Part shown: piece after piece, positions 7,421-15,708 of the stretch
How positions within the stretch are numbered: position 1 is the first letter of the stretch
Layout: each line of letters starts with the position of its first letter
Source: Comamonadaceae bacterium
Lineage (GTDB): Bacteria > Pseudomonadota > Gammaproteobacteria > Burkholderiales > Burkholderiaceae_C
NCBI GenBank assembly: GCA_947374505.1
Contig: CANCCE010000001.1
Span: forward strand, 1-43,245
Length of the DNA: 43,245 nucleotides
Direction: 5' to 3'
Notes under the pieces: generated by a model
What the model saw: only the letters and a program-made list of their open reading frames with translations
Databases searched by the model: none
Told to the model about the DNA's origin: nothing
Made by a program: the position numbers and the translations under genes

Positions 7421-8629
7421 ATGCTGCAGGGTAATCCTGCAACCCGGATGGGCGGGGGCACTATTCGTGGCAAGGCGGCAATTGTGGGCGCCGGCCGGTC
7501 TGAGGTTGGGCGAGTACCGGGGCAAAGCGTGCTGGCCCTGGCTGCCAAAGCGGCAAAGGAGGCTCTCTCCGATGCCGGCATGGATCGGGAAGAGATTGAC
7601 GGCGTTCTGTCTAGCGCCGCGTTGGCCGCACCGTTTCAAAGGTTCAGCGTAGCCTTCAGCGAGTACATGGGCATAAAGCCGTCATTTTCTAACACGCTGG
7701 AGGTTGCTGGCGCCACGGCTGCCACCATGTTCAATATCGCCGCTGCGGCTATTGCAGGGGGACTTGCAAAAAATATTTTGATCGTGGGTTCTGACAGCTT
7801 ATTAACCGGTCTGACCTCTGATCTGGCATTGCATGCGATGACCTCAAGCCGCGACCAGCAGTACGAGATGCCTTTTGGCATTCCGGTTGCAAATTCATTT
7901 GCGATGACAGCCCACCGGCATATGAAGGAATTCGGCACAACTTCAGAGCAGCTTGCCAAGGTCGCCGTGATTCAACGTGAGCATGCCCGCCGGACGCCTG
8001 GCGCGCAGATGACGGAACCTATTACGGTTGCTGATGTTCTGAATTCAGGCTGGGTAACCACGCCTTATCACAAGCTTGATTGCTCATTGATTTCCGACGG
8101 CGCGGCAGCGTTTGTAGTGACATCAGCAGAGCGTGCGAAATCGGGGGTTCGATCAAAACCTGTTTATATCCTTGGCGCGGGCGAATACTACTCGCATGAG
8201 CATGTTTTCCTCATGCCTTCCCTGACAACGACCGGGGCCGTGCAGTCGGGCTTAAATGCCTATGCCATGGCGGGATGCTCAGCGCAAGATATTGACGTTG
8301 CCGGCATCTATGACTGCTTCACCGGCACCGTGATCATGATGCTGGAGGATTTAGGCTTCTGCCCAAAAGGCGAAGGCGGACGTTTTGTTGATGACGGTGA
8401 GATGACCTACGGGGGTTCGATCCCGTGCAATACACACGGTGGACTGCTGTCTTTCGCTCACCCTGGACTGCCGGGCTCCCTGTTCCATTTTCACGAGGTC
8501 GTGCGGCAACTTCGCGGCGAATGCGGTGTACGGCAGGTGGCTGGGGCCGAGTTGGGCTTGGTTCACAGTCTTGGGGCTGGTTTCGCTACGCAGGCGACCA
8601 CGATTCTCGGAACCGAGGCAACGCTTTGA
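7421..8629 (+). CDS. Thiolase-like protein lacking the active-site cysteine
   Basis: A 402-residue member of the SCP2/lipid-transfer branch of the thiolase superfamily. Recognisable are the opening KAAIVGAGRSEVGR, AGIYDCFTGTV, and the C-terminal NTHGGLLSFAHPG, which stands where thiolases have NTxGG...GHP. The segment TLEVAGATAATMF occupies the place of the nucleophile motif (x-C-A-S/T-G) but has no Cys, so Claisen condensation or thiolysis by the usual route is not expected. The next gene encodes a DUF35 protein; Cys-less thiolase-like proteins paired with DUF35 partners include steroid side-chain aldolases such as Ltp2-ChsH2. A retro-aldol role on an acyl-CoA is my inference. The start at ATG 7421 has a G-rich site (GGGGG) upstream. 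Confidence 0.82.
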   Translation: MLQGNPATRMGGGTIRGKAAIVGAGRSEVGRVPGQSVLALAAKAAKEALSDAGMDREEIDGVLSSAALAAPFQRFSVAFSEYMGIKPSFSNTLEVAGATAATMFNIAAAAIAGGLAKNILIVGSDSLLTGLTSDLALHAMTSSRDQQYEMPFGIPVANSFAMTAHRHMKEFGTTSEQLAKVAVIQREHARRTPGAQMTEPITVADVLNSGWVTTPYHKLDCSLISDGAAAFVVTSAERAKSGVRSKPVYILGAGEYYSHEHVFLMPSLTTTGAVQSGLNAYAMAGCSAQDIDVAGIYDCFTGTVIMMLEDLGFCPKGEGGRFVDDGEMTYGGSIPCNTHGGLLSFAHPGLPGSLFHFHEVVRQLRGECGVRQVAGAELGLVHSLGAGFATQATTILGTEATL

Positions 8630-8655
8630 AAGAGTCAGGATCTAAAGGTGCGCAT

Positions 8656-9051
8656 GTGAAGCCGCTACCCACTCCGGATGCAGACACCGAAGCCTATTGG
8701 CGGGGTCTCAAAGAGGGTCGCCTGTTGCTTCAGCATTGCCTTGACTGTGGACACATCCAGTTTTATCAACAGGCGATTTGTCGGCAATGCGCCGGTGAGT
8801 GCCTTGAGCATCGTGCAGCCAGCGGCCTAGGAACAATTCACTCTTACAGTGTTGTGCACCGTGCGCCTGGCCCGGCATTCCGAAGTGAAACGCCCTATGC
8901 CGTGCTATTGGTTGAGCTCGAGGAAGGACCTCGCATGATCAGTCGTCTAGTGGGCGCTGATGTGGCGGACGTTGAGTTCGATATGCCGGTTCAACTGGTT
9001 TGTGAGCAGATCAGTGACGATATTTTTCTCCCTTGTTTCAGGCCGGCCTGA
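8656..9051 (+). CDS. DUF35/OB-fold zinc-ribbon protein, partner of the thiolase-like protein
   Basis: A protein of about 131 residues. An N-terminal helix (DADTEAYWRGLKEGRLLLQ) and a rubredoxin-like zinc ribbon with two CxxC pairs (CLDC and CRQC, about residues 28-48) precede an OB-fold ending in FLPCFRPA. This is the DUF35/ChsH2 C-terminal architecture; such proteins form complexes with thiolase-like enzymes, bind the CoA part or complete the active site. The frame is open from within the thiolase-like gene. GTG 8656 is chosen because AAAGGTG lies 5 bp upstream; TTG 8626, overlapping the thiolase-like stop, would add 10 residues. Tight linkage supports a two-subunit enzyme. Confidence 0.82.
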   Translation: MKPLPTPDADTEAYWRGLKEGRLLLQHCLDCGHIQFYQQAICRQCAGECLEHRAASGLGTIHSYSVVHRAPGPAFRSETPYAVLLVELEEGPRMISRLVGADVADVEFDMPVQLVCEQISDDIFLPCFRPA

Positions 9052-9111
9052 AGTGATGATTGAGACCTGCTCACAGTTAACAGCCCTATAAAGGCCGGAA
9101 GGGAAATTTTG

Positions 9112-10752
9112 ATGCGTCATTCGGACCAATACCGCACCCATAAAATTCGTGACCTGACGATGGGTCATGTCCTCGCAGAGCAGGTCGCGAAAAATGGCGA
9201 CAAGGTGTTTTTAAATTATCTTCCGGATGGGCGTCACTACACTTTTCGTGATCTTGATCGATTCAGCAATAAATTGGCTAATGGGCTTCTTGCGCAAGGT
9301 TTGGGGCCTGGGTCTCACGTCGCCATCTTGATGGAGAATTGCCCGGAACAAGTGCTTAGCTTTTTCGCACTTGGCAAGATCGGCGCCGTTGCAGTTCCTA
9401 TCAATGCAGCAGTTCGAGGAGACCTGCTTCATTATTTTTTAGACCAATCGGATTCAACCGCCCTATTTGTAGAGGCGCGTTTCCTTGAGCGTGTTCTTGC
9501 GCTTGGACCGACCTTGGCGAAGACTGTTCGTCTGGTGGTAGTCGTTCCTGATAGCAGCCCACAGACGTCGATGGAACGCTACGGCGATTGGCATTGCGTC
9601 GATTTTTCTAGCTTGATGGTGTCCAGTGAAGAACCCCCACCTGTCGATGTGAGTTTCCGGGACATGGCCATGATCATGTACACCTCCGGCACGACTGGCC
9701 CCTCGAAAGGCTGCAGCTTTAGCCAAGTGCGCACTTTTTTGTGGGGCATGAGTCATGCCGAGGCACTTGGCTATCGGTGCACCGATATTTTCTACGTCTG
9801 TATGCCGCTGTTCCATGTCAGCGCGCTACTGGGCAGCGTCTACAACGCATTGACAAGCGGTGCATCCGTTGTACTTCAGCGTGGTTTCTCAGCGTCGCGC
9901 TTCTGGGATGATGTTCGCGATGCAGGTGCGACAGTCGCCAACATGCAAGGTTCAATGGCCAACATACTTTGGGGCCGACTGCCATCGCCGAATGACGGAA
10001 ACCACAAACTCCGCATGTGTCAGGTTTCACCCTGCCCAGAGTTCGCTTTGGATTTTGAGGAGCGCTTCCGAATGCGATTCGTGTCGGGTTATGGCCTGAC
10101 CGATTACAACTCGTCCCATGCGTTAACGTTGTCTGATCCGGTCTGGAAGCTGGGATCAGCGGGCCGTGTTCGCCGCGGCGTTGAGGCGAGGATCGTTGAT
10201 GAGGATGATTTCGATGTGCCGACCAATCAGGTGGGCGAACTCATCCTGCGCGATAACAACCCATGGGGAGCCGGCGAGGGCTATTACAAGATGCCTGAGG
10301 CGTCGATGGCAAGCTTGCGTAACGGCTGGTTTCATACGGGAGACAATGCCCGTATTGACGAGGACGGGTACATGTGGTTTATCGGTCGTGGCAAGGACTC
10401 GATCCGGCGCCGTGGCGAAAACATTTCCGCCTTCGAGGTTGAGCAGGTCGTCAAGAAACACCCTGCCGTGATGGATGCGGCGGCCTTCCCAATCAGGTCG
10501 GAACTCGGTGAAGATGACGTGGCCATCGCGATCGTGCTGCGTTCCGGGCATTCACTTGGCGAAGTGGATCTGATTGAGTATTGTTCAGCCAACATGGCTT
10601 ATTTCATGGTTCCCCGTTATGTTCGATGGGTTTCAGATCTGCCTCGTACGCTTAGCCACAAAGTACAGAAGTTCAAGCTCAGGGAAGAGAGCGAAGCGGA
10701 TCGGGCATCTCTATGGGACCGAGATGCCGCTGGTGTCGTGCTGGGCCGCTGA
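9112..10752 (+). CDS. AMP-forming acyl-CoA ligase (CaiC-like)
   Basis: A 546-residue adenylate-forming enzyme. The P-loop motif MYTSGTTGPSKGC lies near residue 190, GYGLTDYNSS marks the A5 region, GWFHTGDNARIDEDGY and GRGKDSIRRRGENISAFEVE carry the hinge Asp/Arg region, and the C-terminal catalytic Lys is in LSHKVQKFK. Overall it resembles crotonobetaine/carnitine-CoA ligase-like members of the family. It should activate a carboxylic acid with ATP and CoA. It follows the DUF35 gene by 60 bp, and ATG 9112 is preceded by GGAAGGGAAA. It closes the first half of the IclR-flanked cluster. The substrate is unknown. Confidence 0.9.
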   Translation: MRHSDQYRTHKIRDLTMGHVLAEQVAKNGDKVFLNYLPDGRHYTFRDLDRFSNKLANGLLAQGLGPGSHVAILMENCPEQVLSFFALGKIGAVAVPINAAVRGDLLHYFLDQSDSTALFVEARFLERVLALGPTLAKTVRLVVVVPDSSPQTSMERYGDWHCVDFSSLMVSSEEPPPVDVSFRDMAMIMYTSGTTGPSKGCSFSQVRTFLWGMSHAEALGYRCTDIFYVCMPLFHVSALLGSVYNALTSGASVVLQRGFSASRFWDDVRDAGATVANMQGSMANILWGRLPSPNDGNHKLRMCQVSPCPEFALDFEERFRMRFVSGYGLTDYNSSHALTLSDPVWKLGSAGRVRRGVEARIVDEDDFDVPTNQVGELILRDNNPWGAGEGYYKMPEASMASLRNGWFHTGDNARIDEDGYMWFIGRGKDSIRRRGENISAFEVEQVVKKHPAVMDAAAFPIRSELGEDDVAIAIVLRSGHSLGEVDLIEYCSANMAYFMVPRYVRWVSDLPRTLSHKVQKFKLREESEADRASLWDRDAAGVVLGR

Positions 10753-10802
10753 CCTTCGCCATGCATTTGTCTGGACATGTCTAGGCTGAAGCTTGACGTT
10801 GT

Positions 10803-11669
10803 TTATCTCCGTTGGGCAGGTGCTGCGCTGGGAGAACCGAGCATCAGTGCAATTGTTGACGCCACAACCTTCAAGGCTGGTGCAACTTTGCCGGCCAGTT
10901 TGTCGCGCGTCATTGAAGAGCGAACACCTCCGCAAGTGATCGCCATGACATGGGTGCCGTCAGGCGAAATAACAGGAACGCCCACGGCGTTGATGTCTTT
11001 ATGGGAGCGCCCCAGATTAAAGACGTAGCCCGCTGTGCTGTACTCCGACTGGGCCGAGGTGATGTCTTTCTGGATCTCATCCCAGTATTCAGGATTCTCA
11101 GCCTTCAACAACTTCATCAGTGGGGCCCGCGTCTCTGTGTCGATGGCCGACAGGTAGGCTAAGCCCAGAGATGATTGGCCGATACTCAAACTGGAACCGA
11201 TGTGCAAGTCGACCTTCACGATGTTGGGTGCTTCGCTGCGCTGCACGATGATCATGTGAGTGCCATGGCGTTCTGCGAGCGATACAGAGGCGTCAAATTC
11301 GTCAGCGAGTTGTTTGAGCAGTGGCAACGCGGCTTGCGCGATACCGTCATGCAGGACAGCCGCGTGCCCAAGCAATAAAACACCGGCCCCCACGCGCAGC
11401 CGATCGGGAGAGCGCCCTGGTGTGAGGCAGCCGTATTTGGACAGGGTGTAGCACAGGCGCCAGACCGTTGACTGGGCCATGCCCGTCATGCGAGCAATCT
11501 CCGTTGTTCCCAGTTCCTGCTTTTCGGGTGTGAAACAGCGCAGTATGTCCAAGCCGCGGCCTAAGGCTGTGACGAAATTCGGGTCTTTGTCCAATGGGCT
11601 CTTCCAAGAAAGCAAGAAAGCGCGAATGATGGGTTTGCACTCGTTGACAGCTATTTCATCGCCATCCAT
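10803..11669 (-). CDS. IclR-family transcriptional regulator
   Basis: A 288-residue regulator on the minus strand. The N-terminal winged helix-turn-helix contains TALGRGLDILRCF and TTEIARMTGMAQSTVWRLCYTL; the C-terminal effector domain shows SLAERHGTHMIIVQR, GSSLSIGQSSLGLAYLS and AVGVPVISPDGTHVMAI. It lies between two co-directional catabolic groups and is divergent from the acyl-CoA dehydrogenase gene; a 19-bp palindrome in the shared 60-bp gap is a likely operator. ATG at 11669 (MDGDEIAV) is preferred over TTG 11675. IclR proteins of catabolic clusters are often ligand-dependent activators; the ligand here is probably the substrate or its CoA ester (inference). Confidence 0.92.
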   Translation of the reverse strand: MDGDEIAVNECKPIIRAFLLSWKSPLDKDPNFVTALGRGLDILRCFTPEKQELGTTEIARMTGMAQSTVWRLCYTLSKYGCLTPGRSPDRLRVGAGVLLLGHAAVLHDGIAQAALPLLKQLADEFDASVSLAERHGTHMIIVQRSEAPNIVKVDLHIGSSLSIGQSSLGLAYLSAIDTETRAPLMKLLKAENPEYWDEIQKDITSAQSEYSTAGYVFNLGRSHKDINAVGVPVISPDGTHVMAITCGGVRSSMTRDKLAGKVAPALKVVASTIALMLGSPSAAPAQRR

Positions 11670-11692
11670 AATCAACCCGCTAGATAGATTTT

Positions 11693-11711
11693 TAATCCAC
11701 CTGGCGGATTA
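11693..11711. promoter_or_regulatory. Candidate IclR operator
   Basis: TAATCCACCTGGCGGATTA is a 19-bp inverted repeat centred at 11702 with one mismatched pair. It sits in the gap between the divergent iclR-type gene and the acyl-CoA dehydrogenase gene, and a possible -10 box (TATATT, 11710-11715) overlaps its right end. IclR-family sites are commonly short palindromes in such divergent gaps. No second copy was seen before the 6357 gene. Confidence 0.5.
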
Positions 11712-11729
11712 TATTGGGAATCGATAAGC

Positions 11730-12872
11730 ATGGAACTGAACTGCACCCCGGACCTCGCCGAAATGCGTCCAACCATCCGTCACTTTGTGACTGAGCGCAT
11801 GGAGCCCCTTGCGCGTGCCATTGATTCGACCGGGGTCATTCCAGAAAGTGTCATTGCGGAAATGCGCGATCAGGGCTATTTGGGGATGCGGCTGCCATCA
11901 GACGTTGGCGGCGGAGACTTCGATCTGTCGACCTACTGTCTGGTGATGGAGGAAATGGGGCGGTCGCACCGCGTCTTCACGTTGATGATGGATGCATCAA
12001 GCGGTCTGACTCCAAATGCAATCTCCAAATTCGGCAGCGCGGAGCAGCGCAACAAATACCTTCCCAAACTTGCGAATGGCATTTGGTCTGCGTCCTTCGG
12101 GTTAACCGAGCCAGACGCGGGATCGGATGCTGGCGCTTTACGCACAAAAGCCGAGAAGCGCGAAGGCGGATGGGTCATCAACGGCTTCAAGCACTACATC
12201 AGCGGGGCACACCGCGCGCGGGTGATCATGGTGCTGGCAGTCACGGATCCAAGCAAGCGCTCACGCGGAGGCATTACAGCTTTCCTGGTGGATAAAGATA
12301 CGACTGGAATGAGCATCGATCGGATCGACAAAACCATGGGTTCTGATCCGATCCAGTTGTCGGAGATACGTTTGGAGGAATGCTTTGTCCCTGACGACGC
12401 CGTCTTAGGTGAGGTTGGGCAAGGCTTTCCTATCGCCATGAGTTCCCTGGTCAGTGGCCGCATGGGCGTTTCATCCGCATGCATAGGGACAGCAGATCGC
12501 TTGATCGAGATGGCGGTTGAGCATGCGAAGACGCGGCAGACTTTTGGAAAACCATTAGCCGAACGCCAAGCTATTCAATGGATGCTGGCTGATGCAGCGG
12601 TTGAACTCTCCTTGGCAAGGGCGCTGGCCTACGAGACTTTGCGCCGAATTGATGCGGGCGAGGACGTCGGCACGGCACCCAGCATGGTCAAGCTCTTTTG
12701 CTCCGAAATGGTAGGCCGTGTGGCCGACAGCGTGGTTCAAATTTTCGGTGGTGCGGGTTTGATCCGCGGTGTTCCTGTGGAACGCTTCTACCGAGACGTG
12801 CGTCACTATCGCATCGGCGAGGGCGCCTCCGAAGTTCAGCGCATGCTGATCGCCCGCGAACTCTTCAAGTAA
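11730..12872 (+). CDS. Acyl-CoA dehydrogenase
   Basis: A 380-residue FAD flavoprotein of usual family length. Visible signatures are the FAD/substrate segment FGLTEPDAGSDAGAL (about residues 116-130), the middle beta-domain (GFKHYISGA), and the helical C-domain with ARTRQTFGKPL-like spacing (KTRQTFGKPLAERQ). The catalytic-base region reads YRIGEGASEVQRML near residue 362, keeping the Glu of the usual YEGT-E motif. It should form a 2,3-enoyl-CoA in the cytoplasm, passing electrons to ETF. It is the first gene of the second half of the cluster and divergent from the IclR gene. Confidence 0.92.
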   Translation: MELNCTPDLAEMRPTIRHFVTERMEPLARAIDSTGVIPESVIAEMRDQGYLGMRLPSDVGGGDFDLSTYCLVMEEMGRSHRVFTLMMDASSGLTPNAISKFGSAEQRNKYLPKLANGIWSASFGLTEPDAGSDAGALRTKAEKREGGWVINGFKHYISGAHRARVIMVLAVTDPSKRSRGGITAFLVDKDTTGMSIDRIDKTMGSDPIQLSEIRLEECFVPDDAVLGEVGQGFPIAMSSLVSGRMGVSSACIGTADRLIEMAVEHAKTRQTFGKPLAERQAIQWMLADAAVELSLARALAYETLRRIDAGEDVGTAPSMVKLFCSEMVGRVADSVVQIFGGAGLIRGVPVERFYRDVRHYRIGEGASEVQRMLIARELFK

Positions 12873-12915
12873 ACGTTTTACGAATTCCTTCAACTCGCTC
12901 AACCTTGGACATGTC

Positions 12916-13905
12916 ATGACCTTCATCCTTGCTCAATTTGCTTCGTGCATCGTGCGAACGATCGGCGTCACAAGCCTTGCATTCATCTCGCTTCAAGCCT
13001 TAGCTCAAGATGTCTACCCGAACCGACCTGTCGTCGTCGTCAGTCCATGGGCGGCCGGCGGTCCTGCTGAGGCCATCATCCGTCCAATCGCGGAAAAGTT
13101 GACTCAACGTTTGGGCCAGCAATTTGTGGTTGACAGTAAGGGCGGCGCTAACGGCACCATTGGTGCCGCGGTGGTTGCACGCGCAAAGGCGGATGGTTAC
13201 ACACTTCTTTTTTCGCATGTTGGACCCATCGCTATCAGCCCTTCGTTGCCGAACAAGCCACCCTACGATCCAATCAAAGACTTTGCACCTATTACCCAAA
13301 TCGCATCGGGTCCGACTGTCTTGGTCGTGCGTTCCGATTTCCCTGCAAAAAATCTTAAGGAGCTGGTCGAATTTGCCAAGAAAAATCCTGGCAAAGTTTC
13401 ATACGGATCCGTAGGCATCGGCAGTACAACCCATCTGGCCGGCGCGACACTTGCGCGCATGACAGGCACCGAAATGATTCATGTTCCTTATCGCGGATCA
13501 GCCTTGATCAACACCGATATTTTGGGCGGTCAAATCACCTCCGGGTTTGTGAACGTCGCTGGCGTCATGGCCTTAATCAACGATGGCAAGTTGCGGCCTA
13601 TTGCCGTGAGCACGATCAAGCGCAGCAGCGTGCTGCCCAATGTGCCGAGCGTCGCAGAAATGCTGCCTGGCTTCGAAGTGAATTCCTGGTACGGGTTGAT
13701 GGCTCCGGCGAACACGCCACCTGCGGTCATCCAGAAACTGAACGCACAGGTGTTGGAAATCCTCAAGATGCCGGACATCGTCGCCCGCATGAAGGACAAC
13801 GGCTTAGAGCCAGAAGGCACTTCTCCAGAGGTCACTGCCGCAGGCATCAAGGCCGACATTGCTCGTTGGGCTGTGGCCATCAAAGCTGCCGACATTAAGG
13901 AATGA
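12916..13905 (+). CDS. Bug/TctC-family periplasmic solute-binding protein
   Basis: A 329-residue protein with a signal peptide (hydrophobic core up to ALAQ, about residues 1-30) and the mature start DVYPNRPVVVVSPWAAGGPAE. DGYTLLFSHVGP, YGSVGIGSTTHLAG and HVPYRGSA are family signatures. It lies 43 bp after the acyl-CoA dehydrogenase gene, and its stop is followed within a few bases by the next start. This is the third Bug protein in the first 14 kb, and none has a TctA/TctB partner here. It probably serves carboxylate capture for the IclR-flanked cluster. Confidence 0.9.
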   Translation: MTFILAQFASCIVRTIGVTSLAFISLQALAQDVYPNRPVVVVSPWAAGGPAEAIIRPIAEKLTQRLGQQFVVDSKGGANGTIGAAVVARAKADGYTLLFSHVGPIAISPSLPNKPPYDPIKDFAPITQIASGPTVLVVRSDFPAKNLKELVEFAKKNPGKVSYGSVGIGSTTHLAGATLARMTGTEMIHVPYRGSALINTDILGGQITSGFVNVAGVMALINDGKLRPIAVSTIKRSSVLPNVPSVAEMLPGFEVNSWYGLMAPANTPPAVIQKLNAQVLEILKMPDIVARMKDNGLEPEGTSPEVTAAGIKADIARWAVAIKAADIKE

Positions 13906-13909
13906 ACGC

Positions 13910-14815
13910 TTGAGCTTGCCGTCAAAATCTACTGTTACGACGCCGGCCCGTTCCGCGCGCATCAAACGCGGGTTTGTCAGCGTGGACGAAGGCCAAATCC
14001 ATTACCGTGAAGCTGGCCAGACGACTGTCGCATCGCCCATGCCCTTGGTCATGCTCCACGCATCGCCGGGCTCAGCCAAGATGCTCGAGCCTTTGATTGG
14101 AGCTCTTGCACTGAAACGACGGGTTGTCGCCACGGACACACTCGGAAATGGTGATTCTTCTGCGCCCTTCGGCGAAGCCCCAGATATTTCATATTTTGCA
14201 GAGGCTCACCTGAGAGCGATGGACGCTTTAGCGATCGATCAATTCGATCTCTATGGCAGTCACACGGGTGCCAACATCGCGATTGAAATGGCGATCACCC
14301 ACCCAAGGCGTGTCAATCGACTCATTCTTGATGGCGTATCGCTCTACAGCGATGCCGAGCGTGCAGACATGCTGGAGAACTATGCGCCGGACGTCAAGAT
14401 TGATCTGACCGGAAGTCAGTTTCAGCATATCTGGCACTTCGTTCGCGACGTTTATCTTTTTTGGCCTTGGTACAAACGCGAGGCCTCTCACCGACGTGAT
14501 CTGGGCCTGCCGACTGCTGATGAGCTCCATGACAAGGTGATCGAAGTGCTGAAGGCGACGCGCACATTTCCCAAGGTTTATCGTGCGGCCATCGGTTACG
14601 ACAAAGCTCCTAGGCTGCCATTGGTCGGGGTTCCCACGCTGCTCGCGTGCGCCAGAACGGACATGTTCATGGCGTACTTCGAACGTGTTGGTGACCTGAT
14701 GCCTGGCGCTGTCAGGCAGGTCACTGAGGGAATCGGTACTTTTAAACAGTTGAGCATTACTGCCCTGCAGTTTGAAGAATTTTTAGACGCTGGCATTCCA
14801 CGAGGACACATCTGA
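13910..14815 (+). CDS. Alpha/beta-hydrolase-fold protein with altered catalytic triad
   Basis: A 301-residue alpha/beta-hydrolase-fold protein. The oxyanion region LHASPGSAKM (about residue 44), the strand and turn ATDTLGNGDS, and a cap region with WPWYKREASHRRD are visible. The nucleophile elbow reads LYGSHTGA, that is G-S-H-T-G, so His stands where Ser, Cys or Asp is expected. The C-terminal segment that normally carries the catalytic His reads EGIGTFKQL and has none. The usual acid is probably Asp in ARTDMF. Ordinary ester hydrolysis is therefore doubtful. TTG 13910 is chosen because AAGGA (13897-13901) lies 8 bp upstream, just after the Bug stop; the frame is also open from 13859. The stop overlaps the next start (TGATG). 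Confidence 0.8.
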   Translation: MSLPSKSTVTTPARSARIKRGFVSVDEGQIHYREAGQTTVASPMPLVMLHASPGSAKMLEPLIGALALKRRVVATDTLGNGDSSAPFGEAPDISYFAEAHLRAMDALAIDQFDLYGSHTGANIAIEMAITHPRRVNRLILDGVSLYSDAERADMLENYAPDVKIDLTGSQFQHIWHFVRDVYLFWPWYKREASHRRDLGLPTADELHDKVIEVLKATRTFPKVYRAAIGYDKAPRLPLVGVPTLLACARTDMFMAYFERVGDLMPGAVRQVTEGIGTFKQLSITALQFEEFLDAGIPRGHI

Positions 14816-15708
14816 TGAGTAATTCCTATGACATCCAAGCCATCGATGCAGTGGTCAACATTTGGACGCCCGAAACACTGGCGATTCGTCCCAATAGGGA
14901 TGCATTTTTTGGCGGGAAAATGAACGTGCGGGATGAGACGCTTAAAGGCGTCCCCCACGAGGAGATGCTGCGGCGCATGGATGCCGCAGGGATTGAAAGA
15001 TCCTTTCTGGTTGCAAGCAAGGTCGGCCCCTGGATGCACAAAGCCAGTTACCACATTCCCTACGAGTTGGTGGCAGAGGCGGTCAATCGCTTTCCAGATC
15101 GCTTTTATGGCCTCGCCGGCCTAGACCCCACTGAGGGTATGGACGGTGTGCGATTGCTTGAAAAAGGTGTCAAGGAATATGGCTTCATCGGCGCTCACTT
15201 CTACCCGCACTGGTTCGAGCTGGCACCCGACCATGCAAAGTGGTATCCGTTCTACGCCAAGTGCGTTGAGCTGGGCATTCCTGTTCAACTTCAGGTTGGC
15301 CAGTCCATGTTGTACGACCCGAACCATCGTCTTCGAAGCGTTGGCCGTCCGATCACATTGGATGCGGTCGCCTGTGACTTCCCTGAGCTGAAGTTGATCG
15401 GTATCCATGTCGGCGTGCCATGGACAGAAGAAATGATCGCGATGGCGTGGAAGCACCCCAATGTATTCATTGGCACCGATGCCCATGCGCCGAAATATTG
15501 GCCTGAGTCGTTTATTCAATACATCAACACTTTCGGCCAAGACAAAGTCATCTTCGGTACCGACTTCCCGGTCTTGGATTTCGTCAAAACCCGTGAACAG
15601 GTTGAAGCGCTTGAGCTGCGACCTATACCCAAACGCAAGATGCTGCGAGACAACGCGTTGCGCATTTACGGCTTGGATGCGAACGGTAAAAAACGGGATA
15701 AAAATTGA
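14815..15708 (+). CDS. Amidohydrolase_2-family protein with degenerate metal site
   Basis: A 297-residue protein of the ACMSD-like amidohydrolase_2 family (TIM barrel). The second half keeps LKLIGIHVGVPW (His) and VIFGTDFPVLDF (Asp, about residue 246). The N-terminal metal motif, normally D-x-H-x-H, reads IDAVVNIW, and the strand that usually supplies the third His reads PVQLQVGQ with Gln. Most of the zinc ligands used by ACMSD and related decarboxylases are thus replaced. It may bind no metal or a different one; a hydratase, lyase or decarboxylase role cannot be chosen from sequence. It overlaps the preceding stop by one base and the next start by four, showing tight translational coupling. 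Confidence 0.82.
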   Translation: MSNSYDIQAIDAVVNIWTPETLAIRPNRDAFFGGKMNVRDETLKGVPHEEMLRRMDAAGIERSFLVASKVGPWMHKASYHIPYELVAEAVNRFPDRFYGLAGLDPTEGMDGVRLLEKGVKEYGFIGAHFYPHWFELAPDHAKWYPFYAKCVELGIPVQLQVGQSMLYDPNHRLRSVGRPITLDAVACDFPELKLIGIHVGVPWTEEMIAMAWKHPNVFIGTDAHAPKYWPESFIQYINTFGQDKVIFGTDFPVLDFVKTREQVEALELRPIPKRKMLRDNALRIYGLDANGKKRDKN

